From Acidithiobacillus ferrianus (GTDB lineage Bacteria > Pseudomonadota > Gammaproteobacteria > Acidithiobacillales > Acidithiobacillaceae): DNA of 47,500 nt. Of this stretch, positions 36,928-47,437 are shown in pieces (position 1 is the stretch's first letter; every line of letters begins with the position of its first letter). Made by a program: the position numbers and the translations under genes. The stretch covers positions 1-47,500 of the forward strand of contig NZ_WNJL01000030.1 in the NCBI RefSeq assembly GCF_010378095.1, written 5' to 3'. A model generated the notes under the pieces. The model ran no database searches. It worked only from the letters and a program-made list of their open reading frames with translations, and had not been told where the DNA came from.

Positions 36928-37680
36928 ATGCCCATTCATTTTATTTCCGCCTTCACGGATAACTACATCTACGTCGCAGAAACGCCCGCAGGGGCATGGA
37001 TCATCGACCCTGGTTGCGCGGAGCCCGTCTTTACCTGGTGCGCTGAACACCACATCCGTCCCAGCGCCATTCTCTGCACGCACCATCATGCGGATCACAC
37101 CGGTGGCGTGGCGGCACTGGCGCAACATTTTCGCCTACCGGTCTACGGCGCCAACCAACGCATCCCGCAACTCACTCACGCGGTCAGCGCGGGCCACCTG
37201 CCGCTGGATACGGAGTCACTCGCGGTTCTGGAAGTGCCCGGCCATACCCGCGATCATCTCGCTTATGTCTGGAGAGACGCGCTTTTCTGCGGAGACACCC
37301 TCTTCGCCGCCGGTTGCGGGCGCCTCTTTGAGGGCACGGCAGCACAGATGTTTCGCAGTCTGCAACAGTTCGCCGCATTGCCGGAGGATACCCTCGTCTA
37401 CTGCGCCCACGAATACACGCTCAGTAACCTGCGTTTTGCGGCACAGGTCGATCCGGAGAATCCGGTCATAGCGCAGCGCCAAAAAGAGGCCATCGAACAA
37501 CGCGCGCGCAACACACCCACCTTACCCTCCACCATGGCCCTGGAGCGCGCCAGCAACCCCTTTCTGCGCTGCCATGAGCCCGCCTTGATCCACAGTGCCA
37601 ACGCCTTCGATCCGAATACCGGCGGCGACCCCGTCCGCGTCTTCAGCACGCTGCGTCGCTGGAAGGATCATTTTTCCTGA
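36928..37680 (+). CDS. gloB: Hydroxyacylglutathione hydrolase (glyoxalase II)
   Basis: The 250-aa metallo-beta-lactamase-fold hydrolase splits lactoylglutathione into lactate and glutathione. The metal motif THHHADHTGG (51-60), the GHTRDHLAY segment, the GDTLFAAGCGRLFEG signature and CAHEYTLSNLRFA are all present. Its 3' end overlaps the M16 peptidase gene on the other strand by 38 nt. Confidence 0.96.
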   Translation: MPIHFISAFTDNYIYVAETPAGAWIIDPGCAEPVFTWCAEHHIRPSAILCTHHHADHTGGVAALAQHFRLPVYGANQRIPQLTHAVSAGHLPLDTESLAVLEVPGHTRDHLAYVWRDALFCGDTLFAAGCGRLFEGTAAQMFRSLQQFAALPEDTLVYCAHEYTLSNLRFAAQVDPENPVIAQRQKEAIEQRARNTPTLPSTMALERASNPFLRCHEPALIHSANAFDPNTGGDPVRVFSTLRRWKDHFS

Positions 37681-38923
37681 GTCGAGGCCGCGCTGGCAGG
37701 CACACCCATTCAAAGTGCTCGGTCCAGGCCGCACGCAAAATCCGCAGCACGGTATCGGCGTCCACAGCGGCAAGGGTCTGGAGGGATTCCTCCACCGGTA
37801 CCAGGCGCCCCAGATACAGCCATTGCCGCGTCAGGCGGTTCATGCGAATTTCCGCATCCTCCTGTCCCAACAGAAGCTGGATCCGCAAACTACGCTTCGC
37901 CCAAGCCATATCTTCCTCCGTAGGACCACGCTCCAGCAACATCGCCAGGACTTCCGCCATGGCCTCTGTCGCCTGCGTTTCCTGCGCGCCCGGTGTGGCC
38001 GCATAGAGCGTCCACTCTCCGCAATCGCGGAGGGCCTCGAGATGGGAGAAGACCTGATAGGCCAACCCTCTTTTTTCGCGCAGTTCGCGGAACAGATAAG
38101 ACGCCGTGCCCCCACCCAGTATGGCATTGGCCACTACATAGGCCAGATGGTCCTCCGCGGCGACGCGGCATCCCGGTGCCATCCAGATGAGATGCGCCTG
38201 TTGTGCTTGGGCGCGGCGTAAGCGTTTCCGCCCACCATGGAAGCGCGGAATTGGCCCTGCGACACGGGCGCCATGGCGCGCTCTCTGGAAGGCCGCCTCT
38301 CCCCAGGCACAGAGCGCCGCATGTTCCACTTCCCCGACAGCGGTGACGACAAGAGGCGATTCGGCGAGTATCCGCTGATGATAGGCTTGCAGCCGCTGCC
38401 GATTCGCGGTCCGGATACAATGCGCATCCCCCAATACCGGCCAGGCCAGGGGGTGATCCCCCCAGATCTCCGCAAGGGCGCGCTCCTGCGCCCAATCCTC
38501 CACATCCTCGGCGGCCATGGCTGCCTCTTGCGCGACCACCCGCTTTTCGAGGCGGAGATCGGCGTGGTCAAAACGGGGCTTCATCAGTAGCTCGGTCAGC
38601 AGCGCAAACGCTTCGGCGGCATCCTCCGCCAGCACGGTCCCGTGAAGCACCGTGCTTTCGCGGTCCGTAAACGCATTGATGGTGCCACCCAGCAATTCCA
38701 TGGCCGCATTGAGGGTATCGCCATCGCGCGTCGTACTGCCTTTGAAGAGCATGTGCTCCAGCAAATGGGCAAAGCCGTTTTCGCCTGGGGTCTGATCCCG
38801 GCTGCCATTGCCGACGGTCAAAGACAGCGCCACGCTGCGACGTCCGGGCAGGCGCTCACTGATCACCGTCACACCGTTATCCAGCGTGGTGCAGCATGGC
38901 GGTGATTCGGGAGCGTGCGTCAC
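37643..38923 (-). CDS. M16-family zinc metallopeptidase
   Basis: The 426-aa pitrilysin-family peptidase has the inverted zinc motif His-x-x-Glu-His at 53-57 (HLLEHMLFKG) with the downstream Glu of VVAQE. The second inactive-like half contains the family Arg/Tyr region (LREKRGLAYQV). Such proteins act as soluble or envelope peptidases, and bacterial genes like this often follow pnp. The start is GTG 38923 without a clear Shine-Dalgarno. The gene follows pnp by 97 nt and its 3' end overlaps gloB convergently. No signal peptide is seen. Confidence 0.88.
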   Translation of the reverse strand: MTHAPESPPCCTTLDNGVTVISERLPGRRSVALSLTVGNGSRDQTPGENGFAHLLEHMLFKGSTTRDGDTLNAAMELLGGTINAFTDRESTVLHGTVLAEDAAEAFALLTELLMKPRFDHADLRLEKRVVAQEAAMAAEDVEDWAQERALAEIWGDHPLAWPVLGDAHCIRTANRQRLQAYHQRILAESPLVVTAVGEVEHAALCAWGEAAFQRARHGARVAGPIPRFHGGRKRLRRAQAQQAHLIWMAPGCRVAAEDHLAYVVANAILGGGTASYLFRELREKRGLAYQVFSHLEALRDCGEWTLYAATPGAQETQATEAMAEVLAMLLERGPTEEDMAWAKRSLRIQLLLGQEDAEIRMNRLTRQWLYLGRLVPVEESLQTLAAVDADTVLRILRAAWTEHFEWVCLPARPRLRKNDPSSDAAC

Positions 38924-39020
38924 GGCTGAAGAGCACCACGACGCAGGGGTGGACGCGGGTATGGTCCAGCCCTGCTACCAGAATGGCTCAGCACCGCTGG
39001 TAAGGATGTCGGCGGACCGC

Positions 39021-41099
39021 TTATTGCGGGATATCCTTCATGCTCAATTTGATCTTGCCCTGGCGATCCACTTCCAGGACTTTGACACGCACCGTTTGCC
39101 CTTCCTTGAGGTGGTCGTGGACATCATTGACCCGCTCGCTGCTGATCTGGGAAATGTGCAGCAGACCATCCCGTCCCGGCAGAATCGTCACAAAAGCGCC
39201 AAAATCCATGATCTTGGCCACTTTCCCATCGTAAATGGTATCGACCTGCACATCCGCCGTCAGCAGCTCGATACGCCGCCGCGCGGCTGCGCCCGCTTCA
39301 CCATCCACAGAAGCGATCGTCACCGTACCGTTGTCTTGAATATCGATGGTTGCCCCGGTCTCCTCAGTCAACGCGCGGATGATCTTGCCGCCCGGGCCGA
39401 TGACGTCGCGGATGCGATCCGGATTGATGTGGATCGTGATGATACGCGGCGCATAGTCGGACAATTCGCCGCGCCCCGCGGACAGCACACCGTTCATCAG
39501 TCCGAGAATATGCAACCGCCCCACCAGCGCCTGTTCGAGTGCCCGCGCCATGATTTCCCGGGTAATCCCGTCGATCTTGATATCCATTTGCAAGGCAGTC
39601 ACCCCGTGCTCCGTGCCCGCCACCTTGAAATCCATATCGCCCAGATGGTCTTCGTCACCCAGGATATCGGTGAGCACGGCAAAACGGTCCCCTTCCTTGA
39701 TGAGACCCATGGCCACACCCGCCACCGGCGCCTTGAGCGGCACCCCGGCATCCATCAGCGCCAAGGAGGCACCACAAATCGTCGCCATGCTGGAAGAGCC
39801 ATTGGACTCCAGCACTTCGGAAACCACCCGCACACTGTACGGAAATTCGCCGTTATCAGGCAAAACCGCCACCATTGCCCGCTTCGCCAGGCGCCCGTGG
39901 CCTATTTCCCGGCGCTTGGGGGAGCCCACCATACCCGTCTCGCCAGTAGAGAAAGGCGGAAAGTTATAGTGCAGCATGAAGCGGTCACGACTCTCCCCTT
40001 GCAGGGCATCGATAATCTGTTCATCGCCCTTGGTACCCAAGGTCGCCACCACCAGGGCCTGGGTTTCCCCTCGGGTGAAGAGCGCCGAACCGTGGGTTCG
40101 CGGCAGCACGCCCGCTTCAATGGTGATGGGACGCACCGTCTTGCTGTCCCGACCATCAATGCGTGGCGCGCCATCCAAAATACGTCCGCGCACGATGCGG
40201 GTTTCAATTTTTTTCAACAGGCCGCGGACCAGGTCGCCGCACTGCGCATCCTCCGCGGCACAACTCATCACCACCGACTGCCGCACTTCTTCCAGACGCT
40301 TGCTGCGTGCCTGCTTCTCCGTCAGCGCATAGGCTTCCTGCAAGAGCGGCGTGGCTTTCTCGCGCACCTGCATGCCCAGCGTCTCCTCAGCCAGCGGTGC
40401 CACCCATTCCCAGCGCGGCTTTCCGGCCTCCCGCGCCAAGGACTCGATCGTCGCGATCACCGGCTGGAACTGCGCATGACCGAACATCACCGCTTCCAGC
40501 ATGATCTCTTCGGACAACTGCTGCGCCTCGGACTCCACCATGAGCACCGCCTGTCGAGTCCCCGCCACCACGAGATCCAATTGTGAAGCGTTCAACTGCG
40601 AATAGCTGGGGTTCAGCACATATTGCCCGTTGATATAGCCCACCCTGGCCGCACCAATCGGACCGTTGAACGGAATGCCGGAAACCATCAGGGCCGCCGA
40701 GGCGCCAACCAGCGCCAGAATATCGGGATCATTATCCCGGTCCACCGACAGCACCGTAGCGATCACCTGCACTTCATTCATGAAGCCCTTGGGAAAAAGC
40801 GGCCGGATGGGACGATCGATCAGGCGTGAAGTCAGTGTTTCTTTTTCCGCAGGCCGCCCTTCACGCTTGAAAAAGCCACCGGGGATTTTGCCTGCCGCAT
40901 AGGTTTTTTCCTGATAGTTCACCGTCAACGGAAAGAAATCCTGGCCCGGCTTCACCTCCCGGCGACCCACCGCCGTCACCAGAACGACGGTATCCCCGCT
41001 AGAAACCAGTACCGCACCGTCCGCCTGGCGTGCCATACGGCCCGTTTCCAGTTGCAGGCGGCGACCACCAAAATCCACCTCTTTCCGAATAATGGTCAA
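39021..41099 (-). CDS. pnp: Polynucleotide phosphorylase
   Basis: The 692-aa 3'-5' exoribonuclease and polymerase has two RNase PH domains (about 5-230 and 315-545), then a KH domain (about 550-610, [16 protein letters not shown]) and an S1 domain (about 620-690). I place the start at TTG 41099, giving [19 protein letters not shown] lies 6 nt upstream, directly after the rpsO stop, and the N-terminus then matches the family. The only upstream ATG would lie inside rpsO. The rpsO-pnp order is classical. Confidence 0.95.
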   Translation of the reverse strand: MTIIRKEVDFGGRRLQLETGRMARQADGAVLVSSGDTVVLVTAVGRREVKPGQDFFPLTVNYQEKTYAAGKIPGGFFKREGRPAEKETLTSRLIDRPIRPLFPKGFMNEVQVIATVLSVDRDNDPDILALVGASAALMVSGIPFNGPIGAARVGYINGQYVLNPSYSQLNASQLDLVVAGTRQAVLMVESEAQQLSEEIMLEAVMFGHAQFQPVIATIESLAREAGKPRWEWVAPLAEETLGMQVREKATPLLQEAYALTEKQARSKRLEEVRQSVVMSCAAEDAQCGDLVRGLLKKIETRIVRGRILDGAPRIDGRDSKTVRPITIEAGVLPRTHGSALFTRGETQALVVATLGTKGDEQIIDALQGESRDRFMLHYNFPPFSTGETGMVGSPKRREIGHGRLAKRAMVAVLPDNGEFPYSVRVVSEVLESNGSSSMATICGASLALMDAGVPLKAPVAGVAMGLIKEGDRFAVLTDILGDEDHLGDMDFKVAGTEHGVTALQMDIKIDGITREIMARALEQALVGRLHILGLMNGVLSAGRGELSDYAPRIITIHINPDRIRDVIGPGGKIIRALTEETGATIDIQDNGTVTIASVDGEAGAAARRRIELLTADVQVDTIYDGKVAKIMDFGAFVTILPGRDGLLHISQISSERVNDVHDHLKEGQTVRVKVLEVDRQGKIKLSMKDIPQ

Positions 41100-41109
41100 G
41101 ACCTTCTCC

Positions 41110-41379
41110 TTACTTACGCAGACCCAGACGTTCAATCAGCGTACGATAGCGATTCACATCCCGTTTCTTCAAATAGTCCAGCAACTTGCGGCGCTGACCG
41201 ACCATTTTCAAAAGGCCCTGGCGGGAATGGTGGTCATGCTTGTTGACTTTGAAATGATCGGCCAACCCTTCAATACGCGTGGTCAGCAGGGCGACCTGCA
41301 CCTCGGGGGAACCGGTATCCCCCGCATGCGTGGCATAACCCTGGACAACTTCTGCTTTGGTATCACGAGACAATGACAT
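41110..41379 (-). CDS. rpsO: Ribosomal protein S15
   Basis: The 89-aa small-subunit protein binds 16S rRNA and bridges the subunits. [16 protein letters not shown] and [16 protein letters not shown] segments ([12 protein letters not shown]) are the family signature. GAGGAG precedes the ATG. The 42-nt gap to truB contains a run of eight T on the coding strand without a strong stem, so read-through from truB is likely. Confidence 0.97.
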   Translation of the reverse strand: MSLSRDTKAEVVQGYATHAGDTGSPEVQVALLTTRIEGLADHFKVNKHDHHSRQGLLKMVGQRRKLLDYLKKRDVNRYRTLIERLGLRK

Positions 41380-41421
41380 AAATTCCTTCTCCTCGGAAAT
41401 TCTAAAAAAAACAACGGCCCC

Positions 41422-42303
41422 CTAGTCTACTCTCATGAGACGGCGAGGCGCCACCCTTCCATCGTCCATGACCTCTCCCAAGCCAAGAAATTGCTCCCCC
41501 GGCCCATAGAGGCGGATACGCCCGAAGGAAGGCGCGTGCGCAACCACAACCCCCTGCCCCTGACGCAGATAATAGGCGGTATGCTCCGTCAGCGTCACCG
41601 ACGGTAAATATCCCAAAGCCAGATCCATGGCTTTAAGCGGACACTCTCCACGCTCAAGCGCATCGGCAAGCGTTTCCAGGGTCAACGCTTGCGCAACATC
41701 GAAGGGACCAGTGGAAGTGCGCCGCAGCCCCTCGACATGCGCACCACATCCCAGCGCCGCGCCAATGTCCACCGCCAGGCTGCGGATATACGTGCCCTTG
41801 GAACAGCGCACATCCAGTAGCAACCGGTCGTTTTCCAACGAAATCAGTTCAAGCGCATCGATGCGTATCCGCCGTGCCGCCCGCTCCACCTCCAGGCCTT
41901 TGCGCGCCAGTTCGTAAAGCGGCCTACCCCCCTGCTTGATCGCCGAGTACATGGGCGGTATCTGCGCGATCTCACCGAGAAACCGTGGCAATACCACACG
42001 CACTTGCGCTTCGCTGACCGCGACGGACCGATCTTCCAGCACCTCGCCTTCGCTATCCCCCGTCGCCGTGATCTGTCCCAGACGCAGGGTAACCCGATAA
42101 GACTTGTCCGCATTGAGAATATAGTCCGAGACTTTGGTGGCCTCACCGAAAAGCAAAATCAGCAGTCCGGTGGCAATGGGATCGAGGCTGCCCGTATGTC
42201 CGGCCTTTTTACTGGACAACAGGCGCTTGGCGCGTTGCAGGACCGCGTTAGAGGTCAAACCCGCAGGCTTGTCAAGCAACAACAATCCATCCCGACAACT
42301 CAC
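41422..42303 (-). CDS. truB: tRNA pseudouridine-55 synthase
   Basis: The 293-aa enzyme makes the universal pseudouridine of the tRNA T-loop. LLLDKPAGLTS at the N-terminus, the catalytic Asp in GHTGSLDPIATGLL and the C-terminal PUA-like region are visible. The ATG overlaps the rbfA stop by 4 nt. Confidence 0.96.
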   Translation of the reverse strand: MSCRDGLLLLDKPAGLTSNAVLQRAKRLLSSKKAGHTGSLDPIATGLLILLFGEATKVSDYILNADKSYRVTLRLGQITATGDSEGEVLEDRSVAVSEAQVRVVLPRFLGEIAQIPPMYSAIKQGGRPLYELARKGLEVERAARRIRIDALELISLENDRLLLDVRCSKGTYIRSLAVDIGAALGCGAHVEGLRRTSTGPFDVAQALTLETLADALERGECPLKAMDLALGYLPSVTLTEHTAYYLRQGQGVVVAHAPSFGRIRLYGPGEQFLGLGEVMDDGRVAPRRLMRVD

Positions 42304-42686
42304 GACGTTTCCTCGGGAGGCGGCGGCAAGCGCGCCAACAATTCGGCCATCTCCGCACCCCGGTCAAAGCGCGCGTCATAGACAAAACGCAACGGCGGGA
42401 TCCGCCGCAGGGCCAGCCGTTTACCCAACAACTGACGAATTTGTCCGGCATGATCCTGCAACACCTGACGTACCGCGCCCGCCCGCCCGGGCCCATCCAT
42501 CAACGAAAAATAGACCACGGCCGAGCGCATATCCGTCGGCAAATCCACCAGCGTGATGCTGGGGGGCAACAAGGCCACCTCAGCGGTCAACCCATGCAAG
42601 CGCGGCAATACCGCCGCAATTTCCTCCCGCAACAGATGCGCTACCCTGGCACCCCTTGGATACGTGCGATGAGCACTCTGCACCAC
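42300..42686 (-). CDS. rbfA: Ribosome-binding factor A
   Basis: The 128-aa KH-fold protein matures the 5' end of 16S rRNA. The family pattern RVAHLLREEIAAVL is at about 14-27 and LPPSITLVDLPTDMRSAVVYFS-type strand order follows. It lies 6 nt after infB and overlaps truB. Confidence 0.94.
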   Translation of the reverse strand: MVQSAHRTYPRGARVAHLLREEIAAVLPRLHGLTAEVALLPPSITLVDLPTDMRSAVVYFSLMDGPGRAGAVRQVLQDHAGQIRQLLGKRLALRRIPPLRFVYDARFDRGAEMAELLARLPPPPEETS

Positions 42687-42692
42687 TGTCTC

Positions 42693-45332
42693 CTAGACCG
42701 TCCGCGCCACTTCAGTGGTTTCGAAGGTCTCGATCACATCGCCGTTCTTCAAATCATTGAAGTTGCGGATGCCCACACCGCATTCAAAGCCTTCCCGTAC
42801 CTCCCGCGCATCTTCCTTGAAGCGGCGCAGCGAGATCATTTCGCCCGTATGAATGACGACATCCTGGCGGATGACCCGTACCTTGGCATTACGTCGCAGA
42901 ATACCGTCAGTGACCATACAACCCGCAATCGTGCCTATCTTGGGGACCCGGAAGATATCGCGCACCTGCGCATGGCCCAGTATCCGTTCACGAATTTCCG
43001 GCGCGAGCATGCCACTCATGGCCGCCTTCACCTCATCCACCGCATCATAAATCACACTGTGATAACGGACATCCACGCCACTATGTTCAATCAGGCGCCG
43101 CGCCGGTGCCTCGGCACGCACATTGAAGCCGATGATTACCGCCTGGGAGGCAGCGGCCAGGTTGACATCCGATTCACTGATGCCACCGACCCCCGAGTGA
43201 ATCACGTTCACCCGCACCTCGGAGGTCGACAAACCTTCCAGTGTCGTCACCAAAGCCTCGGCCGAGCCCTGCACGTCTGCCTTGACCAGCAAGTTCAACT
43301 GCTGCAACTGCCCATCGGCAGCGGCCTCGAAGAGACTCTCCAACGTCGCCTTCTGGTTTTTGGCCAGACGCACATCGCGGAATTTACCCTGACGGAACAG
43401 GGCCACTTCGCGGGCCTTGCGCTCATCGGCGACTACCACCACCTCATCGCCGGCCTGGGGAACATCCCCCAGGCCCAGCACTTCCGCGGGCAATCCAGGC
43501 CCCACGTCCTGGGTCGACTTGCCGGTATCGTCCACCAAGGCGCGTACCCGCCCAAATTGGGCACCGGCGAGCAACATGTCTCCGGTATGCAGGGTGCCCT
43601 GACGCACCAGCACGGTCGCCACAACACCGCGCCCGCGATCCAGTCGCGACTCGATAACCACCCCTTTCGCCGGGCCATTGATCTGCACGTCCAGATCCAG
43701 CATTTCCGCCTGCAACAAGATCGCATCGAGCAAATCATCGATATGCAGCCCCGCCTTCGCGGAGACGTTCACAAATTGCGTATCCCCACCCCACTCCTCA
43801 GGCACCACCTCGTGTCCCGCGAGTTCTTGGCGAATGCGCTCGGGGTCCACCGACGGCTTGTCGATCTTGTTGACCGCCACGACGATGGGCACCTTGGCGG
43901 CCTTGGCGTGATGCACCGCCTCGATCGTCTGTGGCATCACCCCGTCATCCGCCGCCACGACCAGCACGACGATATCCGTTGCCTGCGCACCGCGGGCGCG
44001 CATGGCCGTAAACGCCTCGTGCCCCGGCGTATCCAAGAAGGTCACCATCCCTTTGGGGGTTTCCACATGGTAAGCGCCGATGTGCTGGGTAATCCCCCCG
44101 GCCTCACCGCTCGCCACCTGCGCAGAGCGAATCCGATCCAGCAGAGAGGTCTTGCCATGATCCACATGACCCATCACCGTCACCACAGGTGGGCGCCTGC
44201 CCATGATCGGGACTTCCACCTGTTCACCGTCTATCAGCAGGGCTTCGGGACTGGTGATCCCCACCATTTTCACTTTGTGCCCCAGTTCTTCCACCACAAT
44301 CGCGGCGGTTTCCTGGTCGATGATTTGATTGATGGTGGCCATTACGCCCATCTTCATCATGGCCTTGATCACATCACTCGCCTTGATCGCCATCCGGTTG
44401 GCCAGATCACCGATCGTAATCGTCTCGGGGACGGCCACCTCGCGGATTACCGGTGCCACCGCCCATTCGCTGGGAGTCGCCGGGGTGCTCCTGCCGCGAT
44501 TTCGTTTGTCTCCGGATTTGCGGCGCCGCGCCAGAGCATCGGTACCGCTGCCCTCTTCACCGCGTCGCCCCCCGCGCCGAGCTGCGCCACCACGCCAGGC
44601 ATCCCGCTCATCGCCTCCGGGACCCGCTTTTTTACCTTTGGCGGGCGCCGCGGAAGGGGCTCTTCCGACGGGCGACGCTGCCAGTCGAGGACGATCCGCG
44701 CCGACTGTCGGAGCACGTGAGCGATCCAGCACAGGACGGTCAGGAGTACGGGATGGCGCACGCGCCACCGGTTCCGAAGACGGCGGCGTCTTGGTAATCA
44801 CGGGTTCTTGAACGACGGTTTCCGTCTCCGCCGCCACGTCGGGCGCAGCAGCAGGGCCATGGGGCTCACCGAACGTCGCTCTAGGCGGCGTCCGTACCTC
44901 GGTATCCGTGGTCACCGCTGCTGCGGTCGTTTCTAATCCCTGTGCCTGTGCCGGTTCCGCAGCGGTCTGCTGAACGGGCTCCCGCGCGGGGGAGGATTCC
45001 AGGAGCGCGGCTTCCGCCACGTCCTCGAGCAATGCCTCCCTTTTGACGTAAGTGCGCTTGCGGCGCACCTCCACCTGCACGGTACGTGATTTCCCCGCCC
45101 CCACGGATTGTTTAATCTCCGTCGTGCTGGTGCGGTTCAGCGTAATGCGGCGTAGCTCCCCACCCTCCTCTCCGTGCGCGCTGCGCAGCGATGCAAGAAG
45201 ACGATGTTTATCCTCCTCAGTGACTACATCCTCGGCCGTATGCTTGGGAATGCCCGCAGCCTTCAACTGCTCTAACAAACGAGCATTCGATACACCCAAT
45301 TCCGCAGCAAAGTTGGCGACAGTTACCGTCAT
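42693..45332 (-). CDS. infB: Translation initiation factor IF-2
   Basis: The 879-aa GTPase places initiator tRNA on the 30S subunit. The N-terminal IF2N domain (1-50) is followed by an Ala/Pro/Arg-rich linker (about 60-300). The G domain has [15 protein letters not shown] and NKIDKP in its middle, then the beta-barrel and C-terminal fMet-tRNA domains. The ATG at 45332 ([13 protein letters not shown]) fits the family, with GGAG about 10 nt upstream; an ATG 3 codons earlier is less likely. Confidence 0.96.
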   Translation of the reverse strand: MTVTVANFAAELGVSNARLLEQLKAAGIPKHTAEDVVTEEDKHRLLASLRSAHGEEGGELRRITLNRTSTTEIKQSVGAGKSRTVQVEVRRKRTYVKREALLEDVAEAALLESSPAREPVQQTAAEPAQAQGLETTAAAVTTDTEVRTPPRATFGEPHGPAAAPDVAAETETVVQEPVITKTPPSSEPVARAPSRTPDRPVLDRSRAPTVGADRPRLAASPVGRAPSAAPAKGKKAGPGGDERDAWRGGAARRGGRRGEEGSGTDALARRRKSGDKRNRGRSTPATPSEWAVAPVIREVAVPETITIGDLANRMAIKASDVIKAMMKMGVMATINQIIDQETAAIVVEELGHKVKMVGITSPEALLIDGEQVEVPIMGRRPPVVTVMGHVDHGKTSLLDRIRSAQVASGEAGGITQHIGAYHVETPKGMVTFLDTPGHEAFTAMRARGAQATDIVVLVVAADDGVMPQTIEAVHHAKAAKVPIVVAVNKIDKPSVDPERIRQELAGHEVVPEEWGGDTQFVNVSAKAGLHIDDLLDAILLQAEMLDLDVQINGPAKGVVIESRLDRGRGVVATVLVRQGTLHTGDMLLAGAQFGRVRALVDDTGKSTQDVGPGLPAEVLGLGDVPQAGDEVVVVADERKAREVALFRQGKFRDVRLAKNQKATLESLFEAAADGQLQQLNLLVKADVQGSAEALVTTLEGLSTSEVRVNVIHSGVGGISESDVNLAAASQAVIIGFNVRAEAPARRLIEHSGVDVRYHSVIYDAVDEVKAAMSGMLAPEIRERILGHAQVRDIFRVPKIGTIAGCMVTDGILRRNAKVRVIRQDVVIHTGEMISLRRFKEDAREVREGFECGVGIRNFNDLKNGDVIETFETTEVARTV

Positions 45333-45392
45333 GATCCTCATTCTCCAAAACCACCACCCCGCCGACACGCGTCCCGGGGACAGGGCCTGTAA

Positions 45393-46874
45393 TCAAGCAA
45401 ACCAGGGCGCACGCGCCTCCAGAATAAGCGCCTTGGCGCGCTCTTCATCCATACCGACCATCTCGCACAATTCGCTCGCGGCCAGTTCCGCCAAGTCTTC
45501 GGAAGTCGCAATGCCCTTGCTGGCCAGCAAGTGTGCCAATCCCCTGTCCATGCCAGTCAGAGACAGCAGGTCTTCAGCGGGTTCACTCAATGCCACCTGT
45601 TCTTCCTGAGCGATTGCTTTGTTCAATAAAACATCGCGCGCACGGCGCCGCAATTCACCGACAAGCTCTTCGTCGAGCCCCTCGATCTCCATCATCTCAG
45701 CGACCGGCACATAAGCCACTTCTTCGATAGAGGTGAAGCCCTCACTCACCAGCAGATTGGCCAGGTCCTCGTCAATACCCAACTCTTGGATGAAATGATG
45801 GAGGAACACCGACTCCTCCTCGTCGCGTTTGGTCTGGGCCTCTTCCTCGGTAAGGATATTGATCGTCCACCCCGTGAGTTGGGTCGCCAGGCGCACATTT
45901 TGCCCGCCCCTGCCGATCGCCTGCGACAGGTGCTCGGGCCCGACCACCACATCCATGCTGTGGGTATTCTCATCCACCACGATGCTGGAAACCTCTGCCG
46001 GAGAGAGCGCGTTGATCACATAACTGGGTGGATCGGCCGCCCAGATCACAATATCGATCCGCTCACCCTTCAATTCGTTAATCACCGTCTGCACCCGATT
46101 ACCGCGCAACCCGACGCAGGCCCCTACGGGATCCACTCGCGGATCGTGAGAGCGTACCGCCAGCTTGGCCCGCAACCCCGGGTCACGGGCGGCGCCCATG
46201 ATTTCGATCATTCCATTACTGATCTCCGGAACTTCTTGAGCAAAGAGTTTAATCAGCAACTCCGGGCTGGTACGCGACAAAAAGAGTTGCGGCCCCCTCT
46301 GCACCCGCCGCACGTCCTGGAGATACGCCTTAACCCGGTCACCCGGGCGGATGGCTTCGCGCGGCATCATCTCCTCTTTGGGAAGCACCGCCTCGGCACG
46401 GCCCATATCCACGATGGCATTCCCTTTTTCCAGACGCTTCACGAGCCCGCTGATAATATCCCCCTTACGCAGCGCAAAGTCCGAGACGATGCGATCGCGT
46501 TCGGCATCCCGCACCTTTTGGACAATCACCTGTTTGGCGGTTTGCGCCGCGATCCTTCCGAATTCCACGGGCGGCAGCACCTCTTCAATGTAGTCGCCCA
46601 AGGCCACATCGGGGCGCGTCCGGCGCGCGTCGCTCAGGGATATCTGTTGGTCTGCATCAAACTCGGTACTATCGTCCGCCACGACTTCCCACAGACGGCG
46701 GGTCACATAGTCGCCCGTCTTGCGATCGACGCTCACCGCGATATGCCAATCCTGCCCATATTTTTTCTTGGAGGCGGAAACCAAAGAGGCCTCCAGGGCC
46801 TGGAAAATCACTTCCCGGTCCACATCCTTCTCATGGGCGACGGCATCCGCCAGATAAAGAAGCTCACGACTCAT
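45393..46874 (-). CDS. nusA: Transcription termination/antitermination factor NusA
   Basis: The 493-aa RNA polymerase-binding factor has an N-terminal domain (1-125), S1 (about 130-200), KH1-KH2 (about 205-345, GACVGLRGNRVQ, GRGGQNVRLA) and two C-terminal helix-hairpin-helix repeats (about 360-490, GFTSIEEVAYV and GIATSEDLAELA). The ATG at 46874 (MSRELLYLADAVAHEK) has GAGGAG 8 nt upstream. NusA is known to influence its own operon through leader terminators in some bacteria. Confidence 0.96.
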   Translation of the reverse strand: MSRELLYLADAVAHEKDVDREVIFQALEASLVSASKKKYGQDWHIAVSVDRKTGDYVTRRLWEVVADDSTEFDADQQISLSDARRTRPDVALGDYIEEVLPPVEFGRIAAQTAKQVIVQKVRDAERDRIVSDFALRKGDIISGLVKRLEKGNAIVDMGRAEAVLPKEEMMPREAIRPGDRVKAYLQDVRRVQRGPQLFLSRTSPELLIKLFAQEVPEISNGMIEIMGAARDPGLRAKLAVRSHDPRVDPVGACVGLRGNRVQTVINELKGERIDIVIWAADPPSYVINALSPAEVSSIVVDENTHSMDVVVGPEHLSQAIGRGGQNVRLATQLTGWTINILTEEEAQTKRDEEESVFLHHFIQELGIDEDLANLLVSEGFTSIEEVAYVPVAEMMEIEGLDEELVGELRRRARDVLLNKAIAQEEQVALSEPAEDLLSLTGMDRGLAHLLASKGIATSEDLAELAASELCEMVGMDEERAKALILEARAPWFA

Positions 46875-46905
46875 TGACCTACTCCTCTCCGCATGTTCCG
46901 CCTGC

Positions 46906-47358
46906 TCACCATTGAGGCACCAGTTTCGCCTTCTGGATCTCCTCCAGCGCAACCTCCCAGCGTCCTTCTGAATTCACCCAAACCACCCTCTGCTTCACCA
47001 CGCCGAGCAATTCACCCCGCCAGTGTCGCCGCCCTTGCAGCAAAGCGTGCAAATGGATTTCCACCTGAGATCCCTTGAATCGTTCAAAATCCTCCAGCCT
47101 TTTCAGTGGCCGGTCTAAACCAGGGCTGGAGACTTCCAGACGATACGCCGCGTTGATGGGGTTTTCCACATCCAGCCACAGGCTGAGTTGACGACTCACG
47201 GCCGCGCAATCATCAATGTTGACTCCGCCGGTTTCTTCTTTCTCTATGAAGACCTGCAAAGTCACCGCACGGCCCACGCGCACCATACGCGCATCCACCA
47301 GGGCGCAGCCCATGGCGCCGACCTGCTGTGCAATGCCTGTGTATAATCGTGTTTCCAC
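46906..47358 (-). CDS. rimP: Ribosome maturation factor RimP
   Basis: The 150-aa factor is needed for 30S assembly. The LEVSSPGLDRPLK segment is the family signature, with a C-terminal SH3-like domain. The start is taken as GTG 47358 (METRLYTGIAQQVGAMG after initiation), with AGGG 5 nt upstream and the normal family length; an in-frame ATG at 47388 would add ten unlikely residues inside the leader hairpin. First gene of the nusA operon. Confidence 0.93.
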   Translation of the reverse strand: METRLYTGIAQQVGAMGCALVDARMVRVGRAVTLQVFIEKEETGGVNIDDCAAVSRQLSLWLDVENPINAAYRLEVSSPGLDRPLKRLEDFERFKGSQVEIHLHALLQGRRHWRGELLGVVKQRVVWVNSEGRWEVALEEIQKAKLVPQW

Positions 47359-47386
47359 GTTTACCCTATTGTGTGCTGGGAGAAAC

Positions 47387-47413
47387 AAAAAGTGGGCACT
47401 GGGCCCACTTTTT
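47387..47413. terminator. Perfect 11-bp hairpin with T-run in front of rimP
   Basis: AAAAAGTGGGC (47387-47397) and GCCCACTTTTT (47403-47413) are perfectly complementary around a 5-nt loop. It has a T-run in both orientations, so it can terminate on either strand. It lies 29 nt upstream of the rimP start codon. It may be the second half of a tandem terminator for the gene to the right, or a leader attenuator of the rimP-nusA operon. Confidence 0.65.
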
Positions 47414-47437
47414 TGCGCATGGTACGCAAACGCCCAT

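Noticed and set aside
38808..40586. Long open frame on the plus strand opposite pnp, and similar ones opposite infB (42441-44720), acn (17231-18691) and sucC/icd (14265-15638)
   Set aside because: They lie fully antisense to genes with clear catalytic motifs, lack ribosome-binding sites and have His/Arg/Gln-rich products typical of reverse frames in GC-rich DNA.
41383..41420. Intrinsic terminator between truB and rpsO because of the eight-T run on the coding strand
   Set aside because: No stable stem immediately precedes the T-run.
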